Shown here in pieces: positions 20,216 through 29,405 of a stretch of DNA of 64,000 nucleotides. The notes under the pieces were generated by a model. The model was not told the DNA's origin. It saw only the letters and a program-made list of their open reading frames with translations, and ran no database searches. The translations under genes and the position numbers were made by a program. Positions within the stretch are counted from its first letter, which is position 1, and each line of letters starts with the position of its first letter. The stretch is from Trichormus variabilis 0441 (GTDB lineage Bacteria > Cyanobacteriota > Cyanobacteriia > Cyanobacteriales > Nostocaceae). Location of the stretch: contig NZ_CP047242.1 in NCBI RefSeq assembly GCF_009856605.1, positions 4,408,001 to 4,472,000 of the forward strand, in the 5' to 3' direction.

Positions 20216-20356
20216 TTTTTGTTCAGGGTATGGGAGAAATCTCAGTGAATCGGCGGCATCTGCCGCTAGTTAACTCGACAAAACTATGGTAGAATGGTAA
20301 CCTAGTTATGTTAAACTAAAAAAAGTTTGACACAAACTAAAATCAAGCCAGCTTGT

Positions 20357-20429
20357 GCGCTCTTAGTTCAGTTGGTAGAACGCAGGTCTCCAAAACCTGA
20401 TGTCGGGGGTTCAAGTCCTCCAGGGCGCG
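20357..20429 (+). tRNA. trnW: tRNA-Trp (CCA anticodon)
   Basis: 73-base cloverleaf without encoded CCA end. The acceptor stem GCGCTCT pairs with AGGGCGC (one G-T pair), the D arm contains AGTTCAGTTGGTAGA, the anticodon loop is CTCCAAA with CCA as anticodon, and the T arm has GGTTCAAGTCC. Position before secE-nusG is common in cyanobacteria. Confidence 0.95.
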
Positions 20430-20626
20430 CTCGAAAGTAAAAAACACAGCCCGAACCAGTGGTACAACTGCTAAGATAGCAGGAAGTGCTATTGATTTCG
20501 GGTGTAGTTGTTTTATACTCGCAGCTTTTTTGCTTCCAGTTAATTTTGATGGAATTGAAGCTGTCAACCTGGATGAAAATTAGCAGAGTTATAGCTGTAT
20601 TGAGTAAAGACGGGGGATAAACGACC

Positions 20627-20848
20627 GTGGCCAAAAAAAATGAAGCAGAAATCGCAGAGACTTCTGGTGGGTTTAACTTTACCAACTTCTTCCAAGGAAC
20701 AAAAGAAGAATTAGAGAAAGTAGTTTGGCCCAGTCGCAAGCAACTAATAAGTGAATCAGCAGCCGTGTTGCTTATGGTGACACTCTCCGCTTCCCTAATC
20801 TACTTAGTCGATGGATTGTTTGCTTGGGTAGCAAAGCAGGTATTCTGA
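20627..20848 (+). CDS. secE: Preprotein translocase subunit SecE
   Basis: Small single-helix subunit of SecYEG, 73 residues. Start is GTG at 20627 with GGGGG at 20612-20616 upstream. The conserved segment is FFQGTKEELEKVVWPSRKQL, followed by the membrane helix. The stop overlaps the nusG start (TGATG), indicating translational coupling. Confidence 0.95.
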   Translation: MAKKNEAEIAETSGGFNFTNFFQGTKEELEKVVWPSRKQLISESAAVLLMVTLSASLIYLVDGLFAWVAKQVF

Positions 20849-21480
20849 TGACTTCTGCGACAGACGAACCAACAAACTCGGCGTTGCAGTCAGAGGAAAC
20901 AGCAGAAACAGCACTTACAGAAGCACGCTGGTATGCAGTACAAGTAGCCTCAGGCTGCGAAAAGCGGGTAAAAACAAATTTAGAGCAGCGCATTCAAACT
21001 TTTGATGTGGCGGAAAAAATTGTCCAGGTAGAAATTCCCCACACACCAGCAGTCAAAATCCGTAAGGATGGCAGCCGCCAACACACAGAAGAGAAAGTAT
21101 TTCCTGGCTATGTGTTAGTGCGGATGGTGATGGATGATGATACCTGGCAGGTGGTACGTAATACATCCCATGTAATTAACTTTGTGGGAGCAGAACAAAA
21201 ACGTGGTACAGGCAAAGGCCGCGGTCACGTTAAACCACTACCCCTAAGTCACTCAGAAGTAGAACGTATCTTTAAACAAACCACAGAACAAGAGCCAATT
21301 GTCAAAATTGACATGGCTAGTGGTGATAAGATAATCGTGCTTTCTGGCCCATTCAAGGACTTTGAAGGTGAGGTAATTGAGGTTAGTCCAGAACGGAGTA
21401 AACTAAAAGCCTTGCTATCGATCTTCGGGCGAGACACACCAGTAGAACTGGAATTTAATCAGGTAGAAAAACAGAGCTAA
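20848..21480 (+). CDS. nusG: Transcription termination/antitermination protein NusG
   Basis: Elongation factor of 210 residues from ATG 20848, which overlaps the secE stop. The NGN domain begins ARWYAVQVASGCEKRVKTNLEQR and contains VFPGYVLVRMVMDDDTWQVVRNT. The C-terminal KOW domain has GDKIIVLSGPFKDFEGEVIEV. An N-terminal acidic/Thr-rich tail of about 28 residues precedes the core. It is seven bases from rplK, same operon. Confidence 0.97.
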   Translation: MTSATDEPTNSALQSEETAETALTEARWYAVQVASGCEKRVKTNLEQRIQTFDVAEKIVQVEIPHTPAVKIRKDGSRQHTEEKVFPGYVLVRMVMDDDTWQVVRNTSHVINFVGAEQKRGTGKGRGHVKPLPLSHSEVERIFKQTTEQEPIVKIDMASGDKIIVLSGPFKDFEGEVIEVSPERSKLKALLSIFGRDTPVELEFNQVEKQS

Positions 21481-21487
21481 ATAAAAA

Positions 21488-21913
21488 ATGGCGAAGAAAG
21501 TAGTAGCGGTCATTAAATTGGCCCTGAATGCTGGAAAAGCCAACCCAGCACCCCCAGTTGGTCCCGCCTTGGGTCAACATGGTGTTAATATCATGATGTT
21601 CTGCAAAGAGTACAACGCCAAAACAGCCGACCAAGCTGGCATGGTGATTCCTGTAGAAATATCGGTTTATGAAGACCGGAGTTTCACATTTGTACTCAAA
21701 ACCCCACCAGCATCTGTATTAATCCGTAAAGCCGCGAAAATTGAAAGAGGTTCCAACGAACCGAATAAGAAAAAAGTTGGCACAATTACCACAGCACAAC
21801 TGCGAGAAATTGCCCAAACTAAACTACCTGACCTCAACGCTAACGACATAGATGCGGCAATGAAGATTGTGGCAGGAACCGCCAGAAATATGGGTGTTAC
21901 AGTCACCGATTAG
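21488..21913 (+). CDS. rplK: 50S ribosomal protein L11
   Basis: Ribosomal protein of the GTPase-associated centre, 141 residues, normal length. The N-terminal domain shows [19 protein letters not shown] and the C-terminal rRNA-binding domain shows [33 protein letters not shown]. It follows nusG by seven bases. Confidence 0.98.
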   Translation: MAKKVVAVIKLALNAGKANPAPPVGPALGQHGVNIMMFCKEYNAKTADQAGMVIPVEISVYEDRSFTFVLKTPPASVLIRKAAKIERGSNEPNKKKVGTITTAQLREIAQTKLPDLNANDIDAAMKIVAGTARNMGVTVTD

Positions 21914-22037
21914 TTAAAAATTTCGAGTTAATAGTGATGGGTACAGTGACTAGCACTGATTACTCAAAACTTGCCACTCATAACTAAAATTTATCGGGGG
22001 AGAAGCCAAGCTTCGTAACCGACCCCAGGAGATAACA

Positions 22038-22754
22038 ATGACAAAGAAAGTATCACGGCGCTTGCGAGAGTTGCAAGCAAAAGTTGAAGATAGAGAATAC
22101 GGGCCTTTAGATGCTCTGAGCCTGTTGAAAGAGACAGCCACAGCAAAATTTGCCGAAGCTGCGGAAGCGCATATCCGCTTAGGTATTGATCCAAAATATA
22201 CAGACCAACAATTACGGACGACAGTTGCATTACCAAAAGGTACAGGGCAAATTGTGCGAGTAGCCGTAATTGCTCGTGGGGAAAAAGTTACAGAAGCCTC
22301 TAACGCTGGTGCTGATGTATTTGGTTCGGAAGAACTGATTGACGAAATCCAAAAAGGCCGCATGGATTTTGACAAGTTGATTGCCACACCAGATGTCATG
22401 CCACAGGTAGCAAAACTTGGTAAGATGTTAGGCCCTCGCGGTTTAATGCCCTCACCAAAAGGTGGTACGGTGACATTTGACATAGCAAGTGCGATCGCTG
22501 AATTTAAAGCAGGTAAGCTAGAATTCCGGGCTGACCGTACAGGCATTGTTCATGTTATGTTTGGTAAGGCATCCTTCTCGCCAGAAGATTTATTGGTAAA
22601 CCTGAAGGCGTTGCAAGAGACGATTGATCGTAACCGTCCTTCGGGAGCCAAAGGTCGCTACTGGCGCACATTTTATGTGTCTGCCACAATGGGGCCATCT
22701 ATTAGAGTCGATATTAACGCTCTGAGAGATTATAAACTGACTGAAGCTGCATAA
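22038..22754 (+). CDS. rplA: 50S ribosomal protein L1
   Basis: L1 stalk protein, 238 residues. Motifs [33 protein letters not shown] and [18 protein letters not shown] are all present. AGGAGA at 22027-22032 serves the ATG. The 124-base leader contains a small hairpin (GAAGC-CAA-GCTTC, about 22002-22014), possibly part of L1 autoregulation, which is inference only. Confidence 0.98.
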   Translation: MTKKVSRRLRELQAKVEDREYGPLDALSLLKETATAKFAEAAEAHIRLGIDPKYTDQQLRTTVALPKGTGQIVRVAVIARGEKVTEASNAGADVFGSEELIDEIQKGRMDFDKLIATPDVMPQVAKLGKMLGPRGLMPSPKGGTVTFDIASAIAEFKAGKLEFRADRTGIVHVMFGKASFSPEDLLVNLKALQETIDRNRPSGAKGRYWRTFYVSATMGPSIRVDINALRDYKLTEAA

Positions 22755-22828
22755 TCGAGGTAATGGGTGATGGGTAATAGGTAATGGATACAATACTATT
22801 ACCGATGACTAATAACCAAAACTAAATA

Positions 22829-22976
22829 TGCAAAGCCGGAGACAGCAGGTGCTAACAGCTTAAATACCCTGCCGAGGTGAAAGCTCTCTTACTCAATGTG
22901 ACGTGAAAAATAATGCGTCTCTTTAGTAATCAGAGTCTTGAGACTAAACCCCGGCTGAGATAGTCGGGGTTTATTG
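22829..22976 (+). promoter_or_regulatory. L10 ribosomal protein leader with attenuator hairpin
   Basis: Between rplA and rplJ. The leader has the conserved CCGGAGACAGCAGGTG with GCAGG (22845-22849) pairing CCTGC (22868-22872), then CCGAGGTG, all typical of the L10 binding leader. Downstream is a hairpin CCCCGGC / GTCGGGG (22949-22955 and 22963-22969, one G-T pair) followed by TTTATTGTT, which looks like an intrinsic attenuator. Excess L10(L12) binding should shut down rplJ-rplL. Confidence 0.8.
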
Positions 22977-23043
22977 TTATACCCTGGTCAGAAAAAATCA
23001 TCAAAAGAGCCATCGACGATTATTTTGAGGAGGTGAAACCGAC

Positions 23044-23589
23044 ATGGGTAGAACGTTAGAAAATAAAAAGGAAATTGTAGCTGACCTCAAAGAAACTTTG
23101 GGTGAGTCTACTTTGGCACTGGTAATTGAATACCAAGGGCTGACAGTTGCTGAAATTAGCGACTTACGGCGGCGGCTGCGTCCTAGTGGTACTGTCTGCA
23201 AAGTAACTAAAAATACTTTGATGGGTATTGCCATTCAAGATGATGAAAAATGGCAGCCTCTGTCGGAGTTGCTCAAAGGTTCTTCCGCATTTTTGCTAGT
23301 TAAAGAAGACTTTTCTTCTGCGATTAAAGCATACCAAGACTTCCAAAAAGTTACCAAGAAGACAGAACTTCGCGGTGGCGTAATGGAAGGGCGCTTGCTC
23401 AAAGAACCAGATGTCAAAGCTTTAGGAGACTTGCCATCCAAGGAACAACTCATGGGTCAAATTGCTGGAGCTATCAACGCTTTGGCTACCAAGATTGCTG
23501 TGGGTATCAACGAAGTTCCTGGTGGCTTGGCGCGGGCTTTGCAAGCTGTCGCTGACAAAGAAAATGGCGGCGATGATAGTGCTGCCTAA
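23044..23589 (+). CDS. rplJ: 50S ribosomal protein L10
   Basis: Stalk base protein, 181 residues. The N-terminal rRNA-binding domain contains [39 protein letters not shown] and [11 protein letters not shown]. The C-terminal helix ([33 protein letters not shown]) binds L7/L12. The ATG at 23044 has GGAGGTG at 23029-23035. It is probably feedback-regulated through the leader in front. Confidence 0.97.
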   Translation: MGRTLENKKEIVADLKETLGESTLALVIEYQGLTVAEISDLRRRLRPSGTVCKVTKNTLMGIAIQDDEKWQPLSELLKGSSAFLLVKEDFSSAIKAYQDFQKVTKKTELRGGVMEGRLLKEPDVKALGDLPSKEQLMGQIAGAINALATKIAVGINEVPGGLARALQAVADKENGGDDSAA

Positions 23590-23626
23590 TTAGTAGTTAG
23601 CTGTTGTTAGCAGTTAATAAAAATTA

Positions 23627-23650
23627 CAACTGACAACTGACAACTGACAA
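23627..23650 (+). repeat. CAACTGA heptad repeats between rplJ and rplL
   Basis: Three tandem CAACTGA units and a partial fourth, preceded by the complementary string AGTTAGCTGTTGTTAGCAGTT (23593-23613), so a hairpin can form between the two genes. Confidence 0.65.
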
Positions 23651-23689
23651 CGAACAAATAAATAAATCAACATTACGGGAGTTATATCA

Positions 23690-24076
23690 ATGTCTGCTGC
23701 AACCGATCAAATTTTAGACCAATTAAAATCTCTGTCTCTGTTAGAAGCTGCTGAGTTAGTTAAGCAAATTGAAGAAGCTTTTGGCGTAAGTGCTGCTGCA
23801 CCCGTTGGCGTAGCTGTGGCTGCTCCTGCGGCGGCGGCTGCTGCTGAACCAGTAGAAGAACAAACCGAGTTTGATGTCATTCTCGAATCTGTTCCTGCTG
23901 ATAAGAAGATTGCAGTTCTGAAGATTGTCCGCGAAATCACTGGTCTAGGCTTGAAAGAAGCTAAAGACTTAGTAGAGGCTGCACCTAAAGCAGTTAAGGA
24001 AGCGATCGCTAAAGATGCGGCTGAAGATGCTAAGAAGCGGATTGAAGAAGCTGGCGGTAAGGTAACAATTAAGTAA
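23690..24076 (+). CDS. rplL: 50S ribosomal protein L7/L12
   Basis: Stalk protein, 128 residues. N-terminal dimerisation helix, an Ala-rich hinge (about residues 37-58) and the C-terminal factor-binding domain with [19 protein letters not shown] and [17 protein letters not shown]. It ends the L11-L12 cluster and is followed by a strong terminator. Confidence 0.98.
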   Translation: MSAATDQILDQLKSLSLLEAAELVKQIEEAFGVSAAAPVGVAVAAPAAAAAAEPVEEQTEFDVILESVPADKKIAVLKIVREITGLGLKEAKDLVEAAPKAVKEAIAKDAAEDAKKRIEEAGGKVTIK

Positions 24077-24117
24077 TTAAGCCATCAGGCATCCATTGCT
24101 TAAATATTCTTACTATA

Positions 24118-24147
24118 AAAAAAGGAGTCTAATTGGACTCCTTTTTT
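24118..24147 (+). terminator. Intrinsic terminator of the L11-L12 cluster
   Basis: Twelve-base arms AAAAAAGGAGTC / GACTCCTTTTTT with a six-base loop TAATTG, giving a stem of six mixed plus six A-T pairs and a T-run. It lies 42 bases after the rplL stop codon. Confidence 0.92.
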
Positions 24148-24164
24148 GTTGGCAATATAACAAC

Positions 24165-24320
24165 ATTAATAGGACTTACGCACTGAACCAAAAAACCCTT
24201 CTGAGGGTGGTCAACAGTCAACCCTCCGGGTACTATTCCCTTCGGGACGCTCCACGAACGAGAACTCCTTCGGAGAACGGCAGTTCGCATACCTATTCTG
24301 AAGGTGCGTTAGCTTGCGGC
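24165..24320. repeat. Dispersed mosaic repeat next to the IS element
   Basis: A patch of short palindromes common in Nostoc intergenic DNA: GGACTTACGCAC near the left, CAACAGTCAACC, CCCTTCGGGACGCTCC, and CTCCTTCGGAG, then GGTGCGTTAG near the right. No coding function. It abuts the left end of the IS630 element. Confidence 0.5.
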
Positions 24321-24326
24321 ATAATA

Positions 24327-25487
24327 CTAAATTGGGAAAGGAAGTATTAATTGAATAACTGAGGTCAAATTTGGCAAATCCAATCAAACCCAACCTTGCC
24401 ATGAACAATTTGAGGGTGAGACATTAACCATTGACAACGAGAAATTAACACAGTTTCTAGTTCATCGAGAGTAGAAAACATCTGATTAGCAACAGCTTCA
24501 CGTAGAAGCGACCAAACACACTCAGTCGGTTGGAGTTGAGGTGTATAAGCAGGCAGAGGAAACAGAATGATACCAGCTGGCAACATTAATTGTTTACTGG
24601 TATGCCAACCAGCTTGATCAACAAGCAAAACAATGATTTTGTGATGATGAGGATTGACTTCAGCGGCAAAAGCATCTAAAGCCATTTGCATGACAGCAAT
24701 GTTGACTCTGGGTAAAATCAAGAAAAAACTCTCGCCAGTAGCTGGATGGACAAATCCATAAGTATAAAGCCATTGGTAACGAGTGCGATGCACAGCATTG
24801 GGACGATGACCTACTGGTGTCCAAACTCGACGGACGATGGGTTTGAGGCCTAATCGAGCTTCATCTTCTGCCCAAACTTCAACTGATTTGTGCGGATGGA
24901 GGAAACGTAACAATCGCACAAACTCCGTTAACTCAGTTTTAAACATCTGTCTTTGAACAAAAGTTGCCGCCTCAGTATGCAGAGGTCGTGGTTGTTGCAG
25001 ACTAAATCCTAGCCTTTTGAGGTAATCCCAAGCTGTAGTGACATGGAGTGTAATTCCAAACTGTACTCGGATCAATTCCCCTACTTTTGGCGCACTCCAT
25101 AACCCCCCATCTTCTGGTGGTGAAGCTAACCTTTGGCGCAACCACTGTTGTTGCTCGTTTGTGAGTGCAAGTTTTTTTCCTCCTGGTTTCAGTTTCTGTT
25201 GATTGATGATTCCGTTTGCTCCTAGCTTGTTGTATCGCCGCACGATTTTTCTCACCCAGTCCCCTGAGAATCCCACAATCTCTGCTACCTTTTGCGCTGA
25301 CAACTGTGGTTGTTGATTGAGCAATTTAATCACTAACCATCGGGTTTTCTCTTGTGCATCTTCACATCGGCGATAACTTTGTTCTATTTCTTCTGTTGAT
25401 AGATGCTCTGTTAGTTTTATCCTGGGACGTACCATTTTTCTAGCCTTTTTCCCTCTGCTTCAAATGATACTACCTTTCCCTATTCAG
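24327..25487 (-). mobile_element. IS630-family insertion sequence, apparently intact
   Basis: Element of 1161 bp with imperfect 27-bp terminal inverted repeats at 24327-24353 and 25461-25487 (22 of 27 identical; both share GGGAAAGG and AGTAT). Each end is flanked by TA (24325-24326 and 25488-25489), the target dinucleotide duplicated by IS630/Tc1-type elements. One transposase gene fills the inside. It sits between the rplL terminator and the HlyD gene, ending 11 bases from the latter's stop codon. Confidence 0.88.
24365..25435 (-). CDS. IS630 family transposase
   Basis: DDE transposase of 356 residues, full length. The N-terminus carries two helix-turn-helix segments (AQKVAEIVGFSGDWVRKIVRRYN and the winged part with KVGELIRVQFGITLHVTTAWDYLKRLG). 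The catalytic acids are in VWAEDEARLG (D), IIVLLVDQAGWHTSK (D) and PQLQPTECVWSLLRE (E), the IS630 D-D-E pattern. No frameshift was seen. Confidence 0.95.
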   Translation of the reverse strand: MVRPRIKLTEHLSTEEIEQSYRRCEDAQEKTRWLVIKLLNQQPQLSAQKVAEIVGFSGDWVRKIVRRYNKLGANGIINQQKLKPGGKKLALTNEQQQWLRQRLASPPEDGGLWSAPKVGELIRVQFGITLHVTTAWDYLKRLGFSLQQPRPLHTEAATFVQRQMFKTELTEFVRLLRFLHPHKSVEVWAEDEARLGLKPIVRRVWTPVGHRPNAVHRTRYQWLYTYGFVHPATGESFFLILPRVNIAVMQMALDAFAAEVNPHHHKIIVLLVDQAGWHTSKQLMLPAGIILFPLPAYTPQLQPTECVWSLLREAVANQMFSTLDELETVLISRCQWLMSHPQIVHGKVGFDWICQI

Positions 25488-25498
25488 TATAAGACACC

Positions 25499-26995
25499 CT
25501 ATCTGACAGAAAATGCTTCACTGAATCGGCGGGTTACTGGTTCCATAATGAAGGTCAAAATTGATTTTTTCCGAGTGACAATTTCACCACTTGCAGCCAT
25601 TCCTGGTGTAAATGTCACATTTTGACCGCGAACGCTGACGAAGTGCTGATTTAATTTAATTCTGGTGGGAAAAACTAAGCCTAATTCTTTGTCTATGGTG
25701 GCGTTAGGACTGACTTGTGCAACTTCACCCTCAATTGTGCCGAATTCTTGGAAGGGGAAAGTTGCCATTTTTACTTTAGCTCTCATTCCTTTGCGAATAA
25801 ACCCAATATCACGGTTGAGAACTTTCACTTCTAGGAGCATCTCTTCGCCTTCTGGCAAGATTGATAATAACTCTTCGCCTGACTGTACTGGCCCTTTGGT
25901 GGCTTTGATTTTATAAATTGTGCCAGCAACGGGAGCTTTGATGGTTTCACCGTCTGTTTGTTTTTTGGCTTGCTCCAATTGTCCAGAAACGTTGGTTAGT
26001 TCTTCTTTGCGCTTGTTCATTTCTGTCAGGATTTCACTTTGGCGCTCTGATACTACGCGTTGCGCTTGATTACGAGCAGCTTGATACGCTTGTTCGGCTT
26101 GGCGAATTTCTTGGTCTTGTGCAGAAATATCTTTTTCTAAAGATGTAACTTTATCTTCAGCCTCTGTTAAGCGATTTTGGGCGTTGATGACTTCATCTTT
26201 AGCCCTAGTAATATCTGTTTGAGCGCGAGTTAATCTTTCTCTCGCTTCTAGATAATCAACTCGCGGAACAGCCCCAGGAGTGATGAGGATACGTAGATTT
26301 TTCTCTCTACTTTGAGCAATTTCGAGGTTTTCTTCTACTTTGCTGCTGATGCTTCTAGCATTAAACAGGTTCGTTTTGGCATTGGCAACACTAGTTCTAG
26401 CATTGACTAAATTATCTTGTAACCGAATGAGACGAACTCTGGCTTGGTCAATGAGCGATCGCTGACGGCTGGCTTCTGCTTCGGCTGCGGCTTGGCGTGC
26501 TTGGTAGTCGCGGAGGCGAGATTTTAAAAGTTCATCTTGGATTGGTGTACCAGTGGTTTGTCCACCAATACGTTCTGCTTGCAAACGCTGGATGTCTTGT
26601 TGAATCAGTTTAGTTGATTGGGCTAGTCGGGTGACATCAGTTTGTTTGAGGTCTGGGTCGCGTTGAATTAAAACTTGATCTTTCGTGACGCGATCGCCTT
26701 CTTGAACTTTAATGGCTTTAATTGTGCCATCACCAAGGGATGTTACGGGTCTGACCTGGGCGGAGGCGATTAATTCCCCTTGTGCAACAGCTACTTCGTC
26801 TATTTCTGAGAGAGCAGCCCAAGCGATCGTCCCAAATACTACTAAACTAATGGTTCCTGCTAATAATCTAGTATAAAGTGGCGGTAATTCTTTAACTGCC
26901 TTACCTAGTTCATAAGATAGTTGGTCTTCTGGTCTAGCAAACTGTTGTTTTGTTTGACGAGCTTGAGGAGCATTAGCTAATAGAGAATATTTCAT
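25499..26995 (-). CDS. HlyD family secretion adaptor (type I secretion membrane fusion protein)
   Basis: Adaptor of 498 residues joining an ABC exporter to an outer-membrane channel. After a cytoplasmic tail there is one membrane helix (LLAGTISLVVFGTIAWAAL, about 43-61). The lipoyl half EIDEVAVAQGELIASAQVRPV follows, then a very long coiled coil (about 115-345) and the return lipoyl half (TIKAPVAGTIYKIKATKGPVQSGE). The C-terminus SEAFSVR ends just before the IS element and appears intact. No ABC transporter gene is adjacent. Confidence 0.93.
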   Translation of the reverse strand: MKYSLLANAPQARQTKQQFARPEDQLSYELGKAVKELPPLYTRLLAGTISLVVFGTIAWAALSEIDEVAVAQGELIASAQVRPVTSLGDGTIKAIKVQEGDRVTKDQVLIQRDPDLKQTDVTRLAQSTKLIQQDIQRLQAERIGGQTTGTPIQDELLKSRLRDYQARQAAAEAEASRQRSLIDQARVRLIRLQDNLVNARTSVANAKTNLFNARSISSKVEENLEIAQSREKNLRILITPGAVPRVDYLEARERLTRAQTDITRAKDEVINAQNRLTEAEDKVTSLEKDISAQDQEIRQAEQAYQAARNQAQRVVSERQSEILTEMNKRKEELTNVSGQLEQAKKQTDGETIKAPVAGTIYKIKATKGPVQSGEELLSILPEGEEMLLEVKVLNRDIGFIRKGMRAKVKMATFPFQEFGTIEGEVAQVSPNATIDKELGLVFPTRIKLNQHFVSVRGQNVTFTPGMAASGEIVTRKKSILTFIMEPVTRRFSEAFSVR

Positions 26996-27009
26996 AAAGT
27001 TTTTGATTT

Positions 27010-27090
27010 GGGCTTGGTCAGTTGTCAGTTGTCAGTAGTTAGTGGTTGGTATGCAGTGACAATTAGCCACTGACCACTAACAACCGACTT
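27010..27090. repeat. GTCAGTT heptads with complementary arm
   Basis: GTCAGTT repeats at 27016-27035 and TAGTTAGTGGTTGG face CCACTGACCACTAACAACCGAC at 27068-27089. The whole tract can fold as a long hairpin between two leftward genes. Confidence 0.6.
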
Positions 27091-27092
27091 AT

Positions 27093-27968
27093 TCAAACAG
27101 CTAAATAACGCCTTAAGAAACTTTCCAAAGTTTCCAAGGGAAAGCTAAAGGTCTGCTCTAATTTAGCTATCTCATCTTTTCTACAGAAAAATTCATTGGA
27201 CAGTAATGTGCGGAAAGTTCCTAAAGCCTGTTGTGCTTCGGGATTAATTAAACCCAAGACACTCCGCAATCCATCAATTACCAATAATGGTGAGTTAACC
27301 ACTATTGGTTCTTTCTTAAAGATATGACTGAAAATTTGGGGAATGTCTTCACGTAATAGAATCTCAGGCCCCCCGACGGAAAAGATTTGATTACGAGCGT
27401 CTGGAACAGTCACTGAATCCACTACTATCCTTGCTAAATCATCTGTACTCACAATGGAGGTACGGTTTTTGGGGTCGCCAATTAGCAAATATAACCCTGT
27501 TTCCCGAAACCTTTCTGCTAAAGGTAGCAAGTTAGATGCTAATCCAGCCGGACGTAAAATGGTGTAGTTCAAGCCACTAGCTGCCAAATAATTTTCTACA
27601 GCTCGTTTGGCTTTAAATACGGGAGCGTCTTCATACCCCCGTTCGGCTCCTAATACGGAAATAAAAACAAAGTGCTGCACTCCGTTAGCTTTCGCTTGGT
27701 CGATCAATGTGATGTTAGCACGATAGTCGAGGGTGAGTGCATCGTTATCAGAGCCGTGGGCGCTGATAATATATTGAACACCTTGGCAAGCTTTTTCTAT
27801 ATCTTGTTCGCGCCGCAAATCACCGATAAAGATGTCGGCTCCTCGGTGTTCCAGTTCACCGTAACGCGAGGTAAGACGGACAAAACCTCGCACAGAATGA
27901 TCGTGTTCGCGCAGGAGTCTTATCACTCTGCGGCCAATGTCTCCTGTTGCTCCAGTTACCAAAAACAT
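27093..27968 (-). CDS. NmrA-like NAD(P)-binding protein (atypical SDR)
   Basis: Atypical SDR of 291 residues with [17 protein letters not shown] at the N-terminus and [26 protein letters not shown] in the middle. The start ATG at 27966-27968 is chosen because everything upstream in frame is translated from heptad repeats (SPQSPIPNP strings). Proteins of this type in cyanobacteria include chaperone-like or reductase functions such as Ycf39-like proteins. No specific role can be assigned. The C-terminal half ([13 protein letters not shown]) is not recognised. Confidence 0.85.
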   Translation of the reverse strand: MFLVTGATGDIGRRVIRLLREHDHSVRGFVRLTSRYGELEHRGADIFIGDLRREQDIEKACQGVQYIISAHGSDNDALTLDYRANITLIDQAKANGVQHFVFISVLGAERGYEDAPVFKAKRAVENYLAASGLNYTILRPAGLASNLLPLAERFRETGLYLLIGDPKNRTSIVSTDDLARIVVDSVTVPDARNQIFSVGGPEILLREDIPQIFSHIFKKEPIVVNSPLLVIDGLRSVLGLINPEAQQALGTFRTLLSNEFFCRKDEIAKLEQTFSFPLETLESFLRRYLAV

Positions 27969-28130
27969 AGTGATTAGGGATTGGGGATTGGGGATTGGGG
28001 ACTGGGGACTGGGGATTGGGGATTGGGGGTTGGGGATTGGGGACTGGGGACTGGGGAAATTTTTCTCCCTACTCCCCCTGCTTCCCCTGCTTCCCCTGCT
28101 TCCCCTGCTTCCCCTACTCCCCCTGCTGTC
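27969..28130. repeat. Two adjoining tandem-repeat tracts
   Basis: 27971-28060 is made of about twelve heptads of GGGGATT/GGGGACT. 28066-28130 is made of a CCCCTGCTT nine-base unit repeated about five to six times. The tracts separate the NmrA-like gene from exonuclease III and make long spurious reading frames on both strands. Equal spacing without unique spacers rules out a CRISPR array. Confidence 0.85.
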
Positions 28131-28172
28131 TTCTTTCACCAGTCCCCCAGTATCTAATCTAAATTCTCAACT

Positions 28173-28955
28173 TTAAATTTCGACAATGACGGGAGTATGG
28201 TCGCTTGGTTGAGTTAATTTTCTGGGGGAGACATCAATAATGCAACTTTTTGCCTGTTCGTATAGTACTGGTGTGAGGTAGTGATGATCTATGCGCCAAC
28301 CTTGGTTGCGGCGGAAAGAGGCTGCGCGATAATCCCACCAACTAAAGTGTCCGCCTTCGGTGGTGAATTTGCGAAAAGCATCAGCAAAGCCTAGTTCTAA
28401 AACATCTCGTAAAGCTTGGCGCTCGGCTGGGGATGCCATGATGTGATTTTCCGCTTTGACTTTTTCGTGAATGTCTTTGTCTTCTAAGGCAATATTAAAG
28501 TCACCACAGATGCAGATGGAGGGCTGTAATAGCAGAAGCGATCGCAGATACTCTTTCAATACAGTCAACCACCGTAGCTTATACTCATACTTTTCGCTGG
28601 CGATCGCTGAACCATTGGGAACATAAAGGTTAACAATCCGGACACCATCGATCACACCTGTGATTACTCGTTTCTGCTCGTCCCATATTGGTTCTATATC
28701 TGGCAAAATCGGTGTGAATCCCGTGGTCACATCTGTAAGCTGTTGCTGGCTAATTAAAGCTACGCCATTGTAAGCTTTCTGTCCTGATATATATGAGTGA
28801 TAGCCCAAATTTTCAAAAGGCGATCGTGGAAAATCATGATCTATAACCTTTGTCTCTTGCAAACACAGAACATCAACGGGATTTTGTTTTAACCAATCCA
28901 CAACTTGCTCTAGACGAGTGCGAATCGAGTTAACATTCCAAGTAGCGATTTTCAT
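28173..28955 (-). CDS. xth: Exodeoxyribonuclease III (AP endonuclease)
   Basis: Base-excision repair enzyme of 260 residues that cuts at abasic sites and degrades 3' ends. Motifs of the exonuclease III fold are present: [15 protein letters not shown] at the start, LCLQETKV with the metal-binding Glu, [15 protein letters not shown], and the C-terminal [24 protein letters not shown] and [11 protein letters not shown] with the catalytic His. Confidence 0.96.
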   Translation of the reverse strand: MKIATWNVNSIRTRLEQVVDWLKQNPVDVLCLQETKVIDHDFPRSPFENLGYHSYISGQKAYNGVALISQQQLTDVTTGFTPILPDIEPIWDEQKRVITGVIDGVRIVNLYVPNGSAIASEKYEYKLRWLTVLKEYLRSLLLLQPSICICGDFNIALEDKDIHEKVKAENHIMASPAERQALRDVLELGFADAFRKFTTEGGHFSWWDYRAASFRRNQGWRIDHHYLTPVLYEQAKSCIIDVSPRKLTQPSDHTPVIVEI

Positions 28956-29405
28956 CAGTTAATTAACAGTATGTAAATGAATAATGACTATGACATCGAT
29001 TTTTTTTATGATTATTTAATATTTATCAGATTCCTTCATTTTTTTGCCTTTTCTTGCAAGAGAAGTCTTTTAGAATTGATCCCAAACTATATTTTTAGTA
29101 GTTTTCGCTACAAAATCCTCCTTTTTGTCAGCTAGGCTACAAAATATTTTACTTGCTTATGATTCTTCAGACAGATGAACTCGGAAAATATAAGCTATAT
29201 TCTAAAAGTAGTAGCCTAGTGCCTATGATTCAGGGTTTAAAATATATTCCTTAAGTTGTTACAGTATGCTCAACCTAATATTCTCCTTGAAAGTGTTCAT
29301 TAGGTTAATTTAAATGTCAAAACAGGAAGTAATAATTTTATTCCTCATAAAATGATGTAAGTCTTAATTGTGGGGAGCATCTTACCGACTGAACCGAAAC
29401 AATTT
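28956..29405. other. Divergent intergenic region
   Basis: About 450 AT-rich bases between exonuclease III (leftward) and the glycosyltransferase (rightward). An in-frame upstream start for the glycosyltransferase at 29370 is possible but poorly supported. I see no RNA gene, repeat or clear promoter. Confidence 0.4.

Noticed and set aside
24096..24350. 84-codon plus-strand frame after the L12 terminator
   Set aside because: It spans the terminator, a mosaic repeat and the IS end; no start signal.
27969..28130. Regular repeats that could look like a CRISPR array
   Set aside because: Units are 7-9 bases, contiguous and without unique spacers; they are short tandem repeats.
27969..28139. 57-residue N-terminal extension of the NmrA-like protein
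   Set aside because: It is a translation of heptad repeats; the family start is the ATG at 27968.
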